Below, piece by piece: positions 17,454 to 24,992 of a stretch of DNA of 25,931 bases (positions within the stretch are counted from its first letter, which is position 1; each line of letters begins with the position of its first letter). The stretch is from Planctomycetota bacterium (GTDB lineage Bacteria; Planctomycetota; Phycisphaerae; WQYP01): the NCBI GenBank assembly GCA_021780285.1, contig JAJXZA010000280.1:1-25931 (forward strand). The letters run 5' to 3'. Below the pieces are notes generated by a model. The model was not told the DNA's origin. It did no database searches and worked only from the letters and a program-made list of their open reading frames with translations. The position numbers and the translations under genes were made by a program.

Positions 17454-18278
17454 ATGAGACGGCTGATCATCAATGCGGACGACTTTGGTTTTTCGGTAGG
17501 AGTTACCGACGGCATTCTCCGCGCACACCAGGAAGGCATCCTCACGAGCACAACCCTCATGGCAGGCATGCCCGATGCACAGCGTGCCGTCGGTTTGGCT
17601 CTTGATACACCGAGCCTCGGCGTAGGCATGCACCTTTGCCTTACGCAGGGCACACCATTGTCGAAAAATCTCAGCGCGATTGTAGATAGCTCCAATCGCT
17701 TTCCGCCGACTGTTGGCAAACTGCTTGCAAGACTGCTGATCAATCGCCGGGCTGCCACCGAGGTTGAGCGTGAATGGAGCAATCAAATTGATTTTGCCTT
17801 GCGCAGCGATCTAACGCCCACCCACCTCGACAGCCACAAGCATGTGCATCACCTGCCCATGCTGCAACCAGTCATCCTGCGACTGGCCCAATATCATAAA
17901 ATCGCCGCAATTCGGACAGCCCGTGAATATTCTCTGCCGGGAGATCCGGCACCATCACTCGGTTATAAGCTTGCGGCTCATTTGGGCCGCCGGCTGGCAA
18001 CTCGCGCCAAAACGGCGGGCATTCATACAACCGACTGGTTTTTCGGCCTGCAATACACCGGCAGGTTTTCGCAGGAGGTTTGGCAACGATTGCTGGCGAA
18101 TCTGCCTCCGGGTGTCGGCGAGGTCATGGTGCATCCTGGCTACAGTGAAGGCCTTGACGCCGCGGCAACCCGGCTCGTTGCAGAGCGCAAGTTGGAACTC
18201 GACGCGCTGCTGGCGCCGAACCTCAAAGATGAGCTTAAACGCCTGGGCGTTGAGCGAACCACATTTGCCGAGTTGTAG
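17454..18278 (+). CDS. ChbG/YdjC-family carbohydrate deacetylase (HpnK-like)
   Basis: This 274-residue metal-dependent deacetylase belongs to the YdjC/ChbG family, whose members remove N-acetyl groups from sugars such as chitobiose. The metal and catalytic residues appear as D9-D10 in NADDFG, H60 in GVGMHLCL and the His-rich LDSHKHVHH (D126, H128 and neighbours). The same family includes HpnK, found in hopanoid gene clusters. The squalene operon lies 5 kb away, so an HpnK role is possible but not shown by sequence alone. The length matches both groups. The start has no clear ribosome site but sits just after a promoter-like pair. Substrate unknown. Confidence 0.85.
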   Translation: MRRLIINADDFGFSVGVTDGILRAHQEGILTSTTLMAGMPDAQRAVGLALDTPSLGVGMHLCLTQGTPLSKNLSAIVDSSNRFPPTVGKLLARLLINRRAATEVEREWSNQIDFALRSDLTPTHLDSHKHVHHLPMLQPVILRLAQYHKIAAIRTAREYSLPGDPAPSLGYKLAAHLGRRLATRAKTAGIHTTDWFFGLQYTGRFSQEVWQRLLANLPPGVGEVMVHPGYSEGLDAAATRLVAERKLELDALLAPNLKDELKRLGVERTTFAEL

Positions 18279-18373
18279 GGCATGCCCAAGATCGCCTCGA
18301 GCGCCACCCGCTTGGCAGTCTTTTCGCGCCGCCGATAATCACCCTGATCAAACTGCCTGCCCCCCCCACCGGT

Positions 18374-18402
18374 TTGACTGATTTAATACGCAGCGATATT
18401 AT
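18374..18402 (+). promoter_or_regulatory. Promoter of the leucine leader and leuA
   Basis: TTGACT (18374-18379) and TATTAT (18397-18402) are separated by exactly 17 nt, the best sigma-70-type match seen in the window. The predicted start site is about 18407-18410, at or next to the leader-peptide ATG (18410), so the transcript would be leaderless or nearly so. Confidence 0.72.
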
Positions 18403-18409
18403 AAAAGCC

Positions 18410-18526
18410 ATGAATAGTGAATCATTTACCTCAGAGCTTGGCCGCCGTAACCAAGACGATTCTCGACTGCTTGGCCTGGTGCTATTGACCCTGCAGACCC
18501 TACCGGGTCTGGCAGACGTCATGTAA
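18410..18526 (+). CDS. leuL: leuA leader peptide (leucine attenuation peptide)
   Basis: This is a 38-codon ORF with nine leucines, eight of them within residues 20-34 (RLLGLVLLTLQTLPG then L34). Leu codons include two CTA and one TTG. It lies between a strong promoter and a terminator immediately upstream of leuA, as expected for a peptide whose translation senses charged tRNA-Leu. Its TAA (18524-18526) is 1 nt before the antiterminator strand that begins at 18528, so a ribosome reaching the stop would cover that strand, while one stalled at the Leu codons would not. No Shine-Dalgarno is visible and the predicted RNA start coincides with the ATG, suggesting leaderless translation. It is too short for the usual gene callers. 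The functional call is inferred from this architecture, not homology. Confidence 0.8.
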   Translation: MNSESFTSELGRRNQDDSRLLGLVLLTLQTLPGLADVM

Positions 18527-18596
18527 CATTCGCTCGGGGCCGATTTATCTTGAAACAAAACCAAAACCCTGCGAGCGAATCTCGCGGGGTTTTTTA
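18491..18596 (+). promoter_or_regulatory. Leucine attenuator: pause hairpin, antiterminator and terminator
   Basis: Three stems are visible. (1) CAGACCC (18494-18500) with GGGTCTG (18505-18511), a perfect 7-bp hairpin inside the leader's Leu-rich end. (2) Antiterminator: ATTCGCTCG (18528-18536) with CGAGCGAAT (18572-18580), 9 bp, plus GGG (18537-18539) with CCC (18567-18569) across a 2-nt bulge. (3) Terminator 18567-18575 with 18581-18589. Stems 2 and 3 share 18567-18580 and so exclude each other. The 26 nt between the antiterminator arms are unstructured and A-rich. Leucine starvation should favour stem 2 and read-through into leuA. Confidence 0.8.
18563..18596 (+). terminator. Attenuator terminator upstream of leuA
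   Basis: CCCTGCGAG (18567-18575) pairs with CTCGCGGGG (18581-18589) through nine pairs including one T-G wobble, loop CGAAT. AAAA before and TTTTTT after extend the stem and give the U-tract. It lies 36 nt before the leuA ATG. Confidence 0.88.
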
Positions 18597-18631
18597 TTTA
18601 CGCTTAAAATAGTCAAACTGGAGTATTGAAT

Positions 18632-20212
18632 ATGAGCCAATTGCACGCACCGCAAACCGCCACTGAAAAACCGCGGATCCGCATTTTTGACACCACGCTC
18701 CGCGACGGCGAGCAATCGCCTGGAGCCTCGCTTAACTTACCGGAAAAGCTCGAAATCGCCCGCGCCCTGGAACAACTCGGCGTGGATGTTATCGAAGCGG
18801 GTTTCCCCATTACCAGCCCCGGCGACTTCGAAGCCGTCACGGCCATCGCCCGCGAAATAACCAAGGCTACCGTCGCCGGCCTCGCTCGCTGCACTGAAAA
18901 AGACATTCGCCGTGCCGGCGAGGCGGTAAAGCATGCCGCGCATGGCCGTATTCATGTTTTTTTGGCTACCAGCAAAATTCACCGGGACTTCAAACTTAAA
19001 AAGGCCAAGGACGAAATCATTCGTCTTACGGTTGAAAACGTAAAACTCGCCCGAAGCTTTGTGGATGACGTTGAGTTTTCGCCGGAAGATGCCAGCCGCA
19101 CCGAACTGGATTTTCTCGCCGAAGTGGTGCACGCCGCCATAGACGCAGGCGCCACCACCATCAACTGTCCCGATACGGTAGGCTATGCCACACCGCGCGA
19201 GTATCGCGATATGTTCGCCTACCTCATAAAAAATGTGCCCGGAGCGGACAAGGTAATATTCAGCGCTCACTGCCATGATGATTTGGGGTTGGCTGTGGCC
19301 AATTCGCTCGCGGCGGTTGAAGGCGGTGCACGCCAGGTTGAATGCACCATCAACGGCATCGGCGAGCGCGCGGGCAACGCCGCTCTTGAAGAAATCGTCA
19401 TGGCCATACGCACCCGGCCGGACGGCTTTCCCGTAACCACCAGCATTAACGCTCGAAAACTCGTGCCGTGCTCACGTCTCGTAAGCACGCTCACCGGACT
19501 CTATGTGCAGCGCAACAAGGCTATTGTCGGGGAGAATGCCTTTGCTCATGAATCCGGCATCCATCAGGATGGCATGCTCAAGGAGCGGCGCACCTATGAA
19601 ATCATGTCACCCGAAGATGTCGGTCTTATGCAAACCAAGCTGGTGCTCGGCAAGCACAGCGGACGTCATGCCTTTCGCCAGCGGTTGGCGGAGCTTGAAC
19701 TCAATCTCGATGAAGCAACGCTTGATCGCGCCTTTGAAAAGTTCAAGGTGCTTTGCGATAAAAAGAAGGAAATTTACGATGAAGACCTTGAAGCATTAGT
19801 GGAAGAACAACTTGAATCCACGCAGCCGCTGTTTGTCCTCAAAGGGCTGCAAGTCATGGCCGGCACGGGAGGCATTGCCACCGCAACCGTTACGCTTGTG
19901 GACTCCGGCGGCGTAGAAATTACCGATGCTGCCACCGGCGACGGCCCGGTTGACGCCATGTTCGCCACCATTCAGCGTTTGACAAAAATCTCCGCGAGGC
20001 TCGATTCTTATCAGGTACGCAGTGTCACCGGCGGCCGTGAAGCCCAAGGCGAAGCTACCGTCGAACTTACCCATACCGACCGCAAAGTGCGCGGCCGTGG
20101 CTTCAGCACCGACATCCTGGAAGCCTCCGCTAAGGCATATCTCGCGGCCATCAATCGCATTCGCACTCTTGCCACGCGCACGGTCACGCGTCACACGCCG
20201 CTGGAAGAATAG
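18632..20212 (+). CDS. leuA: 2-isopropylmalate synthase
   Basis: This 526-residue enzyme condenses acetyl-CoA with 2-ketoisovalerate, the first committed step to leucine. The catalytic TIM barrel has DTTLRDGEQSPG near the start, HCHDDLGLAVAN for the metal, and INGIGERAGNA and AHESGIHQDGM. The C-terminal LeuA allosteric/dimer domain (about 390-515) is complete, so feedback inhibition by leucine is expected. The start is the ATG at 18632, with TGGAG at 8-nt spacing; an in-frame TTG at 18626 is only 2 nt from that site and is rejected. Transcription probably passes through the leucine attenuator just upstream. leuB, leuC and leuD are not in the window. Confidence 0.97.
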   Translation: MSQLHAPQTATEKPRIRIFDTTLRDGEQSPGASLNLPEKLEIARALEQLGVDVIEAGFPITSPGDFEAVTAIAREITKATVAGLARCTEKDIRRAGEAVKHAAHGRIHVFLATSKIHRDFKLKKAKDEIIRLTVENVKLARSFVDDVEFSPEDASRTELDFLAEVVHAAIDAGATTINCPDTVGYATPREYRDMFAYLIKNVPGADKVIFSAHCHDDLGLAVANSLAAVEGGARQVECTINGIGERAGNAALEEIVMAIRTRPDGFPVTTSINARKLVPCSRLVSTLTGLYVQRNKAIVGENAFAHESGIHQDGMLKERRTYEIMSPEDVGLMQTKLVLGKHSGRHAFRQRLAELELNLDEATLDRAFEKFKVLCDKKKEIYDEDLEALVEEQLESTQPLFVLKGLQVMAGTGGIATATVTLVDSGGVEITDAATGDGPVDAMFATIQRLTKISARLDSYQVRSVTGGREAQGEATVELTHTDRKVRGRGFSTDILEASAKAYLAAINRIRTLATRTVTRHTPLEE

Positions 20213-20318
20213 GCTTTAAAATGCGGTTTTTGGCAGGATTTTAAGACGCTGCCGGCGGCTGGCAATGCCGCCCGCGCCGTGGTTGGCGATGGACGTTTGG
20301 CAGAACGCTCAGCATGCC

Positions 20319-20348
20319 TTGGACAACTGGCAAGCTGTCCAGTAAAGT
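20319..20348 (+). promoter_or_regulatory. Weak candidate promoter for transketolase
   Basis: TTGGAC (20319-20324) and TAAAGT (20343-20348) are 18 nt apart in the 166-nt gap after leuA. The same stretch holds two competing small hairpins (TGGACA/TGTCCA and ACTGG/CCAGT). No U-tract terminator for leuA is evident, so read-through is also possible. Confidence 0.3.
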
Positions 20349-20378
20349 TAATTGTTTGGGTATTTTTTTGGAGTGAAA

Positions 20379-22250
20379 ATGATGACGACTGTATCTGAAC
20401 CAACTTCTCCGGCAACTGTGGATGTTAAGGCCCTGGCGCGTCAACTGCGCATAGACAGTATTCGCTGCACCACCGCAGCCGGTTCGGGCCATCCAACTTC
20501 GTCCATGTCGGCAGCGGATTTGATGGCGGTGCTCATGACCAAATACCTGCGTTTTGATTGGGCCACGCCCCACCATCCCAATAATGATCGCCTCATATTC
20601 AGTAAGGGCCACGCATGCCCGCTTCTGTACTCCATGTACAAGGCTGCTGGCGTCGTCAGCGACCATGAACTGCTGCAGCTTCGCAAATTCCACAGCCCGC
20701 TGCAGGGACACCCCAACCCGCATGTTCTTAAATGGGTGGATGTTGCCACCGGCTCACTGGGCCAAGGGCTACCCATCGGCGTCGGCATGGCACTGAACGC
20801 TAAATATGTTGACAAGCTCCCCTACCGCGTTTGGGTGCTGCTGGGCGACAGCGAAATGGCCGAGGGTTCTGTTTGGGAAGCCTTCGATAAAGCCTCGCAT
20901 TACAACCTGAACAATCTTATCGCCATTATTGATATGAACCGTCTGGGCCAACGCGGCGAAACAGACCTCGGATGGAACAGCGCCGCCTACGCCGCACGCG
21001 CGAGGGCTTTTGGTTGGCACGCCATTGAAATTGACGGCCACAGCGTCAGTGCGGTGGATACCGCCTATCAGCAGGCCATCGCCCAGAACAAGCCCACGTG
21101 CATCATCGCTAAAACCGAAAAAGGTCATGGTGTCTCATTTCTTGCCAACAAAGACAACTGGCATGGCAAAGCTCTCAACAAAGACGAAGAAGCCAAAGCC
21201 CTGGCTGAACTCGGCGCTCCCACCAACATGGTCATCGCCGTAGCAAAACCTCAGAACCTCAAGCCTGCTGTCATAGCGAGCAATCCATCGGCAAAAATGC
21301 CGGAATACGCCCTTGGCAATAAAGAAGCCACCCGCAAAGCTTACGGAGATGCCTTGGCCGCGCTGGGCGCCCGCTTTGGCGATGCCGTTGCGTTGGATGC
21401 CGAAGTATCAAATTCCACCCATGCCGACGAATTCAAAAAGGCGCACCCCGACCGATTCTTTGAAATGTATATTGCCGAGCAGCAACTGCTCGGCGCTGCG
21501 GTCGGTTTTGGCGTTCTGGGAAAAAAGGCGTTTGCCTCCACATTCGCGGCGTTTTTTACCCGCGCTTACGACCAGATTCGCATGGCGGCTATTTCCAATG
21601 CAACCATCCGCCTTGTTGGCTCGCACGCGGGCGTCAGCATCGGTCAGGATGGCCCCTCCCAGATGGCTCTGGAAGACCTCGCCATGATGCGCTGTGTATG
21701 CGACAGCACCGTGCTCTACCCCAGCGACCCCAACCAAACCGCACAACTCACCCTGCTGATGGCCCAGCAAAAGGGCATCTCTTACATGCGAACCACCCGC
21801 GAAAAAACGCCCGTCTTGTATCCGCCGACCGAAACATTTGCCATCGGCGGCAGCAAAACGCTGCGGCAGTCCGCGGGCGATAAGCTCACCATTATTGCCG
21901 CCGGCATTACGCTGCACGAATCAATTAAAGCGGCCGACGCTTTGGCCAAAGAAGGCATTGCAGTGCGGCTGATAGATCTCTACTCCGTTAAACCGATCGA
22001 CAAGGCAACGCTGCATAAGGCCGCAAAGGATACCGGTAAGCTCATGGTCGTTGAAGATCATTGGGAAGAAGGCGGCCTGGGTGATGCCGTGCTCGATGCC
22101 TTCACCAGCTCGAACCAACCGCTGCCGGTAGTGATGAAGCTTGCCGTTAAGAAGATGCCCGGTTGCGGTACACCCGCCGAGCTGCTTGCCGAGGCTGGCA
22201 TTGACGCCGCCGCCATTACCAACGCTGTCAAAGCTGCAATCAAAAACTGA
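20379..22250 (+). CDS. tkt: Transketolase
   Basis: This thiamine-diphosphate enzyme of about 623 residues moves two-carbon units between sugar phosphates in the pentose phosphate pathway. Its length and motifs match the shorter animal-like transketolase group. The N-terminal half has GSGHPTSSMS, SKGHACPLLYSMY and the ThDP signature GDSEMAEGS...NNLIAIIDMN. The middle pyrimidine-binding domain has AEQQLLGAAVGFGV and GSHAGVSIGQDGPSQMALED. The C-terminal domain has LIDLYSVKPIDK and VVEDHWEEGGLGDAV. Two ATGs (20379 and 20382) follow TGGAG at 5 and 8 nt, and either may be used. A 6-bp GC hairpin after the stop (22267-22283) lacks a U-tract. rpiB, another pentose-phosphate gene, lies 2.7 kb downstream. 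Confidence 0.95.
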   Translation: MMTTVSEPTSPATVDVKALARQLRIDSIRCTTAAGSGHPTSSMSAADLMAVLMTKYLRFDWATPHHPNNDRLIFSKGHACPLLYSMYKAAGVVSDHELLQLRKFHSPLQGHPNPHVLKWVDVATGSLGQGLPIGVGMALNAKYVDKLPYRVWVLLGDSEMAEGSVWEAFDKASHYNLNNLIAIIDMNRLGQRGETDLGWNSAAYAARARAFGWHAIEIDGHSVSAVDTAYQQAIAQNKPTCIIAKTEKGHGVSFLANKDNWHGKALNKDEEAKALAELGAPTNMVIAVAKPQNLKPAVIASNPSAKMPEYALGNKEATRKAYGDALAALGARFGDAVALDAEVSNSTHADEFKKAHPDRFFEMYIAEQQLLGAAVGFGVLGKKAFASTFAAFFTRAYDQIRMAAISNATIRLVGSHAGVSIGQDGPSQMALEDLAMMRCVCDSTVLYPSDPNQTAQLTLLMAQQKGISYMRTTREKTPVLYPPTETFAIGGSKTLRQSAGDKLTIIAAGITLHESIKAADALAKEGIAVRLIDLYSVKPIDKATLHKAAKDTGKLMVVEDHWEEGGLGDAVLDAFTSSNQPLPVVMKLAVKKMPGCGTPAELLAEAGIDAAAITNAVKAAIKN

Positions 22251-22357
22251 TTGAGTCAAGACTTCCCCGCAGCGGGCCTGCGGCAAAATCTGCGTTTGAC
22301 GCTCCGGCACACCACGACTAACCTACACAGAGGTTATTGTGGTTTGCTGGATGTTTT

Positions 22358-22852
22358 GTGCGCTGTCCGTATTGTCATTCAATGGATCAAGATCGTGTGA
22401 TAGACAGCCGCCCTGTTGAAGGCGGTGAGTCCATACGGCGTCGGCGTATTTGTGAACATTGCTCCCGCAGGTTTACCACCTACGAGCGCATTGAAGACAC
22501 CATTCGCCTTACGGTGGCTAAAAAGGATGGCACCCGCGTGCCATTCGATCGCAAACTTATTCTCGAAGGTGTGCAGAAGGCCTGCTACAAACGACCCGTG
22601 CCAGCCGAGGCCATTGTCAAACTCGCAGATGCGGTGGAAGAAGAAGTAGCCCGCCTGCCCAGCCGAGAGGTTCCCAGTTCGGTTATTGGCGAGCTTGTGA
22701 TGAAATATCTGCGCGCAACCGACCCCATCGCATACGTGCGTTTTGCGTCTGTTTATCGCCAGTTCAAGGACATCGGAGAACTGATGAGTGAAGCCCAAAA
22801 CATCATGGACAATCCCCCCAACAAAGACCCCTATCAGAACAATTTGTTTTAA
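22358..22852 (+). CDS. nrdR: NrdR transcriptional repressor of ribonucleotide reductase genes
   Basis: This 164-residue nucleotide-sensing repressor has an N-terminal zinc ribbon (CPYC at 3-6 and CEHC further on, then SRRFTTYERIE) and an ATP-cone domain (about 50-140, with VPFDRKLILEGVQKAC and the closing VRFASVYRQFKDI). Family proteins begin MRCPYC, which fixes the start at GTG 22358. An in-frame TTG at 22337 would prefix seven odd residues. The ribosome site (GGA, 6 nt away) is weak. No nrdA/nrdB gene or recognisable NrdR box lies in the window. The Lys/Asn/Gln-rich C-terminus is of normal length. Confidence 0.96.
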   Translation: MRCPYCHSMDQDRVIDSRPVEGGESIRRRRICEHCSRRFTTYERIEDTIRLTVAKKDGTRVPFDRKLILEGVQKACYKRPVPAEAIVKLADAVEEEVARLPSREVPSSVIGELVMKYLRATDPIAYVRFASVYRQFKDIGELMSEAQNIMDNPPNKDPYQNNLF

Positions 22853-22997
22853 CATGAGGCGAGAGGCGGCAGGCGAAAATGACATCAATTACGGCGATAA
22901 AGTTTTTTCCTCACGGATGCTTTCTACCTTGCCCCCGCAGTGTTATCGTGTAGCCTGCGTTGACGGGAAGGTTGTGCTTTTGTCTGGAGATTAGACC

Positions 22998-23825
22998 ATG
23001 CAACACAAAAAAATTATATTTAACAGTTCTCTGCCGCGGGCTGGTTCCACCGTCATGCAGAATATTCTGGCACAAAATCCACGGTTTTACTGCACGCCCA
23101 CCAGTTCAGTGATAGATTTGCTGCTGGCAAGCCGCAAGTACTACACCGACCTTGCTGAATTTAAAGCGCAAGACCCCGACCTGATGAAAAAGGGATTTAT
23201 TCAATACTGCAAAGCGGGACTTAACGGGTTTTTTGATGGTGTAACCGATAAACCCGTCTGCGTGGATAAATGCCGCTCATGGTTTCATTATTACGACTGG
23301 GTAAAACAGTTTCATCCTAATCCAAAATTTATCGTGTGCGTCCGTGATTTGCGCGCAGTCCTCGCCTCAATGGAGAAGCTGTTTCGCAAAAACCGCGACC
23401 GCGCTGATGCGGATGAAGTCACCGGCACACTTAATATGATTACCATCAATAACCGTGTGATGCGCTGGCTCAATGGCCCTCCGGTGGGGATTGCGGTGGG
23501 TCGGCTAGTTGAAGCAATACAAACCGGGGTGCTGCGCCACTTATGCATTGTGCGATTTGAAGACCTCACCACAAATCCGCAGCAGGTGATGCGCCGTGTT
23601 TATGATTATATTGAAGAGCCATACTATGAGCACGACTTTGCAAACATTCCGCAGGCTACCCAGGAAAATGACGCCTACCACACCATTTATGGCGATCATC
23701 GCATTCGCCAAAAGCTCGAACCTGTGCCCGTAGATTATAATGAGGTGCTCACGCCGGAACTTTCAGCATGGGTGAAGCAGAATTATGCACTCTTTTACAA
23801 CACCTTTTATCCCGATAAACGCTGA
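22998..23825 (+). CDS. Sulfotransferase-family protein
   Basis: This 275-residue P-loop-like protein resembles PAPS-dependent sulfotransferases. The 5'-phosphosulfate loop is SSLPRAGSTVMQ (residues 10-21), and the strand/helix IVCVRDLRAVLASMEKL matches the 3'-phosphate-binding region with its conserved Arg and Ser. VRFEDLTTNPQQVMRRVYDYI is the usual C-terminal sulfotransferase signature. The acceptor substrate is unknown. It has GGAG 8 nt before the ATG and 145 nt of non-coding sequence ahead of it. Its start is A/T-rich compared with its neighbours (KKIIFNSS encoded by runs of A and T), a mild hint of a different origin. Confidence 0.85.
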   Translation: MQHKKIIFNSSLPRAGSTVMQNILAQNPRFYCTPTSSVIDLLLASRKYYTDLAEFKAQDPDLMKKGFIQYCKAGLNGFFDGVTDKPVCVDKCRSWFHYYDWVKQFHPNPKFIVCVRDLRAVLASMEKLFRKNRDRADADEVTGTLNMITINNRVMRWLNGPPVGIAVGRLVEAIQTGVLRHLCIVRFEDLTTNPQQVMRRVYDYIEEPYYEHDFANIPQATQENDAYHTIYGDHRIRQKLEPVPVDYNEVLTPELSAWVKQNYALFYNTFYPDKR

Positions 23826-23873
23826 CCGCCCCGCGACGCGCCCGTTCATCCTGATGCCCCGGAGACAATCGCC

Positions 23874-24992
23874 ATGAGCGCCACAATATACACCTGCAGG
23901 TCACCGGCGGAGTTTGACGAAGCTGTCACACAGGCTAGTAAATTGCTCCGTAACGGCAAACTCGTGGTTGTGCCCACCGAAACCGTCTATGGAATCGCCA
24001 TCAATCTTGCGCTGCGTTCTGCGGTGCAGGAAGCAATGGAACTTAAGCACATCAAGACCCCCGCACCCTGGGTTGTGCACCTGCCCGACGCGGCCGCAAC
24101 CCAACGGTTTCTGGGCAAAATCCCGCCTGTTGCATCCCGGCTTATACGCAAGTGCTGGCCCGGTCCAGTAGCATTTGAACTGCCCGTCACCCCGGAAGAT
24201 CGGCGCAAACTCACGCCGCTGGTAGGCGCAGCAACTGCCGACGAAATGACTCAGGGCGGCATGATGAATCTGCGCTGCCCCGATAATGCTTTCACCCACG
24301 CTTTGCTGTCGCGGGTTAAACATCCAATTGCGATTCTCGGCGCCGGCAAAGGCACCGCGGCTCATTCCGCCGATGCCATCGCCAAAACCATTTCGGATGC
24401 AGTCGCCGCCATTGTGGATGACGGCCCAACACGCTATCGCAAAGCCTCAACTGTGGTGCAAGTGAAGCAAGATAAGCTCAAGGTGGTGCGACCGGGCGTT
24501 ATAGACGCACGAATTATTTACCGCATGGCCGATTTGACCATTTTGTTCGTGTGTTCGGGCAATACGTGCCGTTCGCCGATGGCCGCCGGTTTTGCCCGGG
24601 AGTTTTTGGCAAAAAAGCTTCACACGCGGCCGCAGGACCTCGCCGACCACCATGTGCTGGTGCTGTCCGCCGGTACCGGAGCCTTTTCGGGAATGCCGGC
24701 CACCGCCGACGCCATAGCGGCAGCGGCCGAACTTGGGGCTGATATTGAAGCGCACTCCTCGCAGTCTCTCACGGGCGAGTTGTTGCGACGGGCGGATGTC
24801 ATCTATACAATGACCAAGGGTCATCTCAAGGAGATAATTGAGATGAATCCATCCGTGGCGGACAAGACTTTCACCTTGGATGAAAACGGTGATGTGAGCG
24901 ATCCAATAGGCTCCAGCCGTGAAAATTACCGAAAGGTTGCCCAAAAGATTCACGCATTAATCGCGCAACGACTGGATGGTATTGAACTATGA
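23874..24992 (+). CDS. Fusion: Sua5/YrdC-like domain plus low-molecular-weight (YwlE-type) phosphatase
   Basis: Two proteins normally encoded separately are joined in 372 residues. Residues about 1-215 are Sua5/YrdC-like (PTETVYG at 34-40, STVVQV at 192-197, VVRPGVI at 204-210), the family that makes threonylcarbamoyl-AMP for tRNA t6A. The usual KxR and SxN substrate residues are not evident: the KGRP-like site reads KHIKTPAP (58-65) and the SANxSG site reads ILGAGKG (154-160). Residues 218-372 are a phosphatase with the P-loop CSGNTCRSP (C227, R233) and general acid D343 in DPIGSS. The Thr at 231 is the YwlE arginine-phosphatase signature. GGAG lies 9 nt upstream, and the stop overlaps the rpiB start. 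Confidence 0.88.
   Translation: MSATIYTCRSPAEFDEAVTQASKLLRNGKLVVVPTETVYGIAINLALRSAVQEAMELKHIKTPAPWVVHLPDAAATQRFLGKIPPVASRLIRKCWPGPVAFELPVTPEDRRKLTPLVGAATADEMTQGGMMNLRCPDNAFTHALLSRVKHPIAILGAGKGTAAHSADAIAKTISDAVAAIVDDGPTRYRKASTVVQVKQDKLKVVRPGVIDARIIYRMADLTILFVCSGNTCRSPMAAGFAREFLAKKLHTRPQDLADHHVLVLSAGTGAFSGMPATADAIAAAAELGADIEAHSSQSLTGELLRRADVIYTMTKGHLKEIIEMNPSVADKTFTLDENGDVSDPIGSSRENYRKVAQKIHALIAQRLDGIEL

Noticed and set aside
22267..22283. CCGCAG/CTGCGG hairpin after transketolase as a terminator
   Set aside because: The stem is only 6 bp and is followed by CAAAATCTG, not a T-run, so intrinsic termination is not supported.
22854..22994. 46-codon plus-strand ORF between nrdR and the sulfotransferase gene
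   Set aside because: No ribosome site, no biased composition, and no terminator or alternative stems that would make it a leader peptide.
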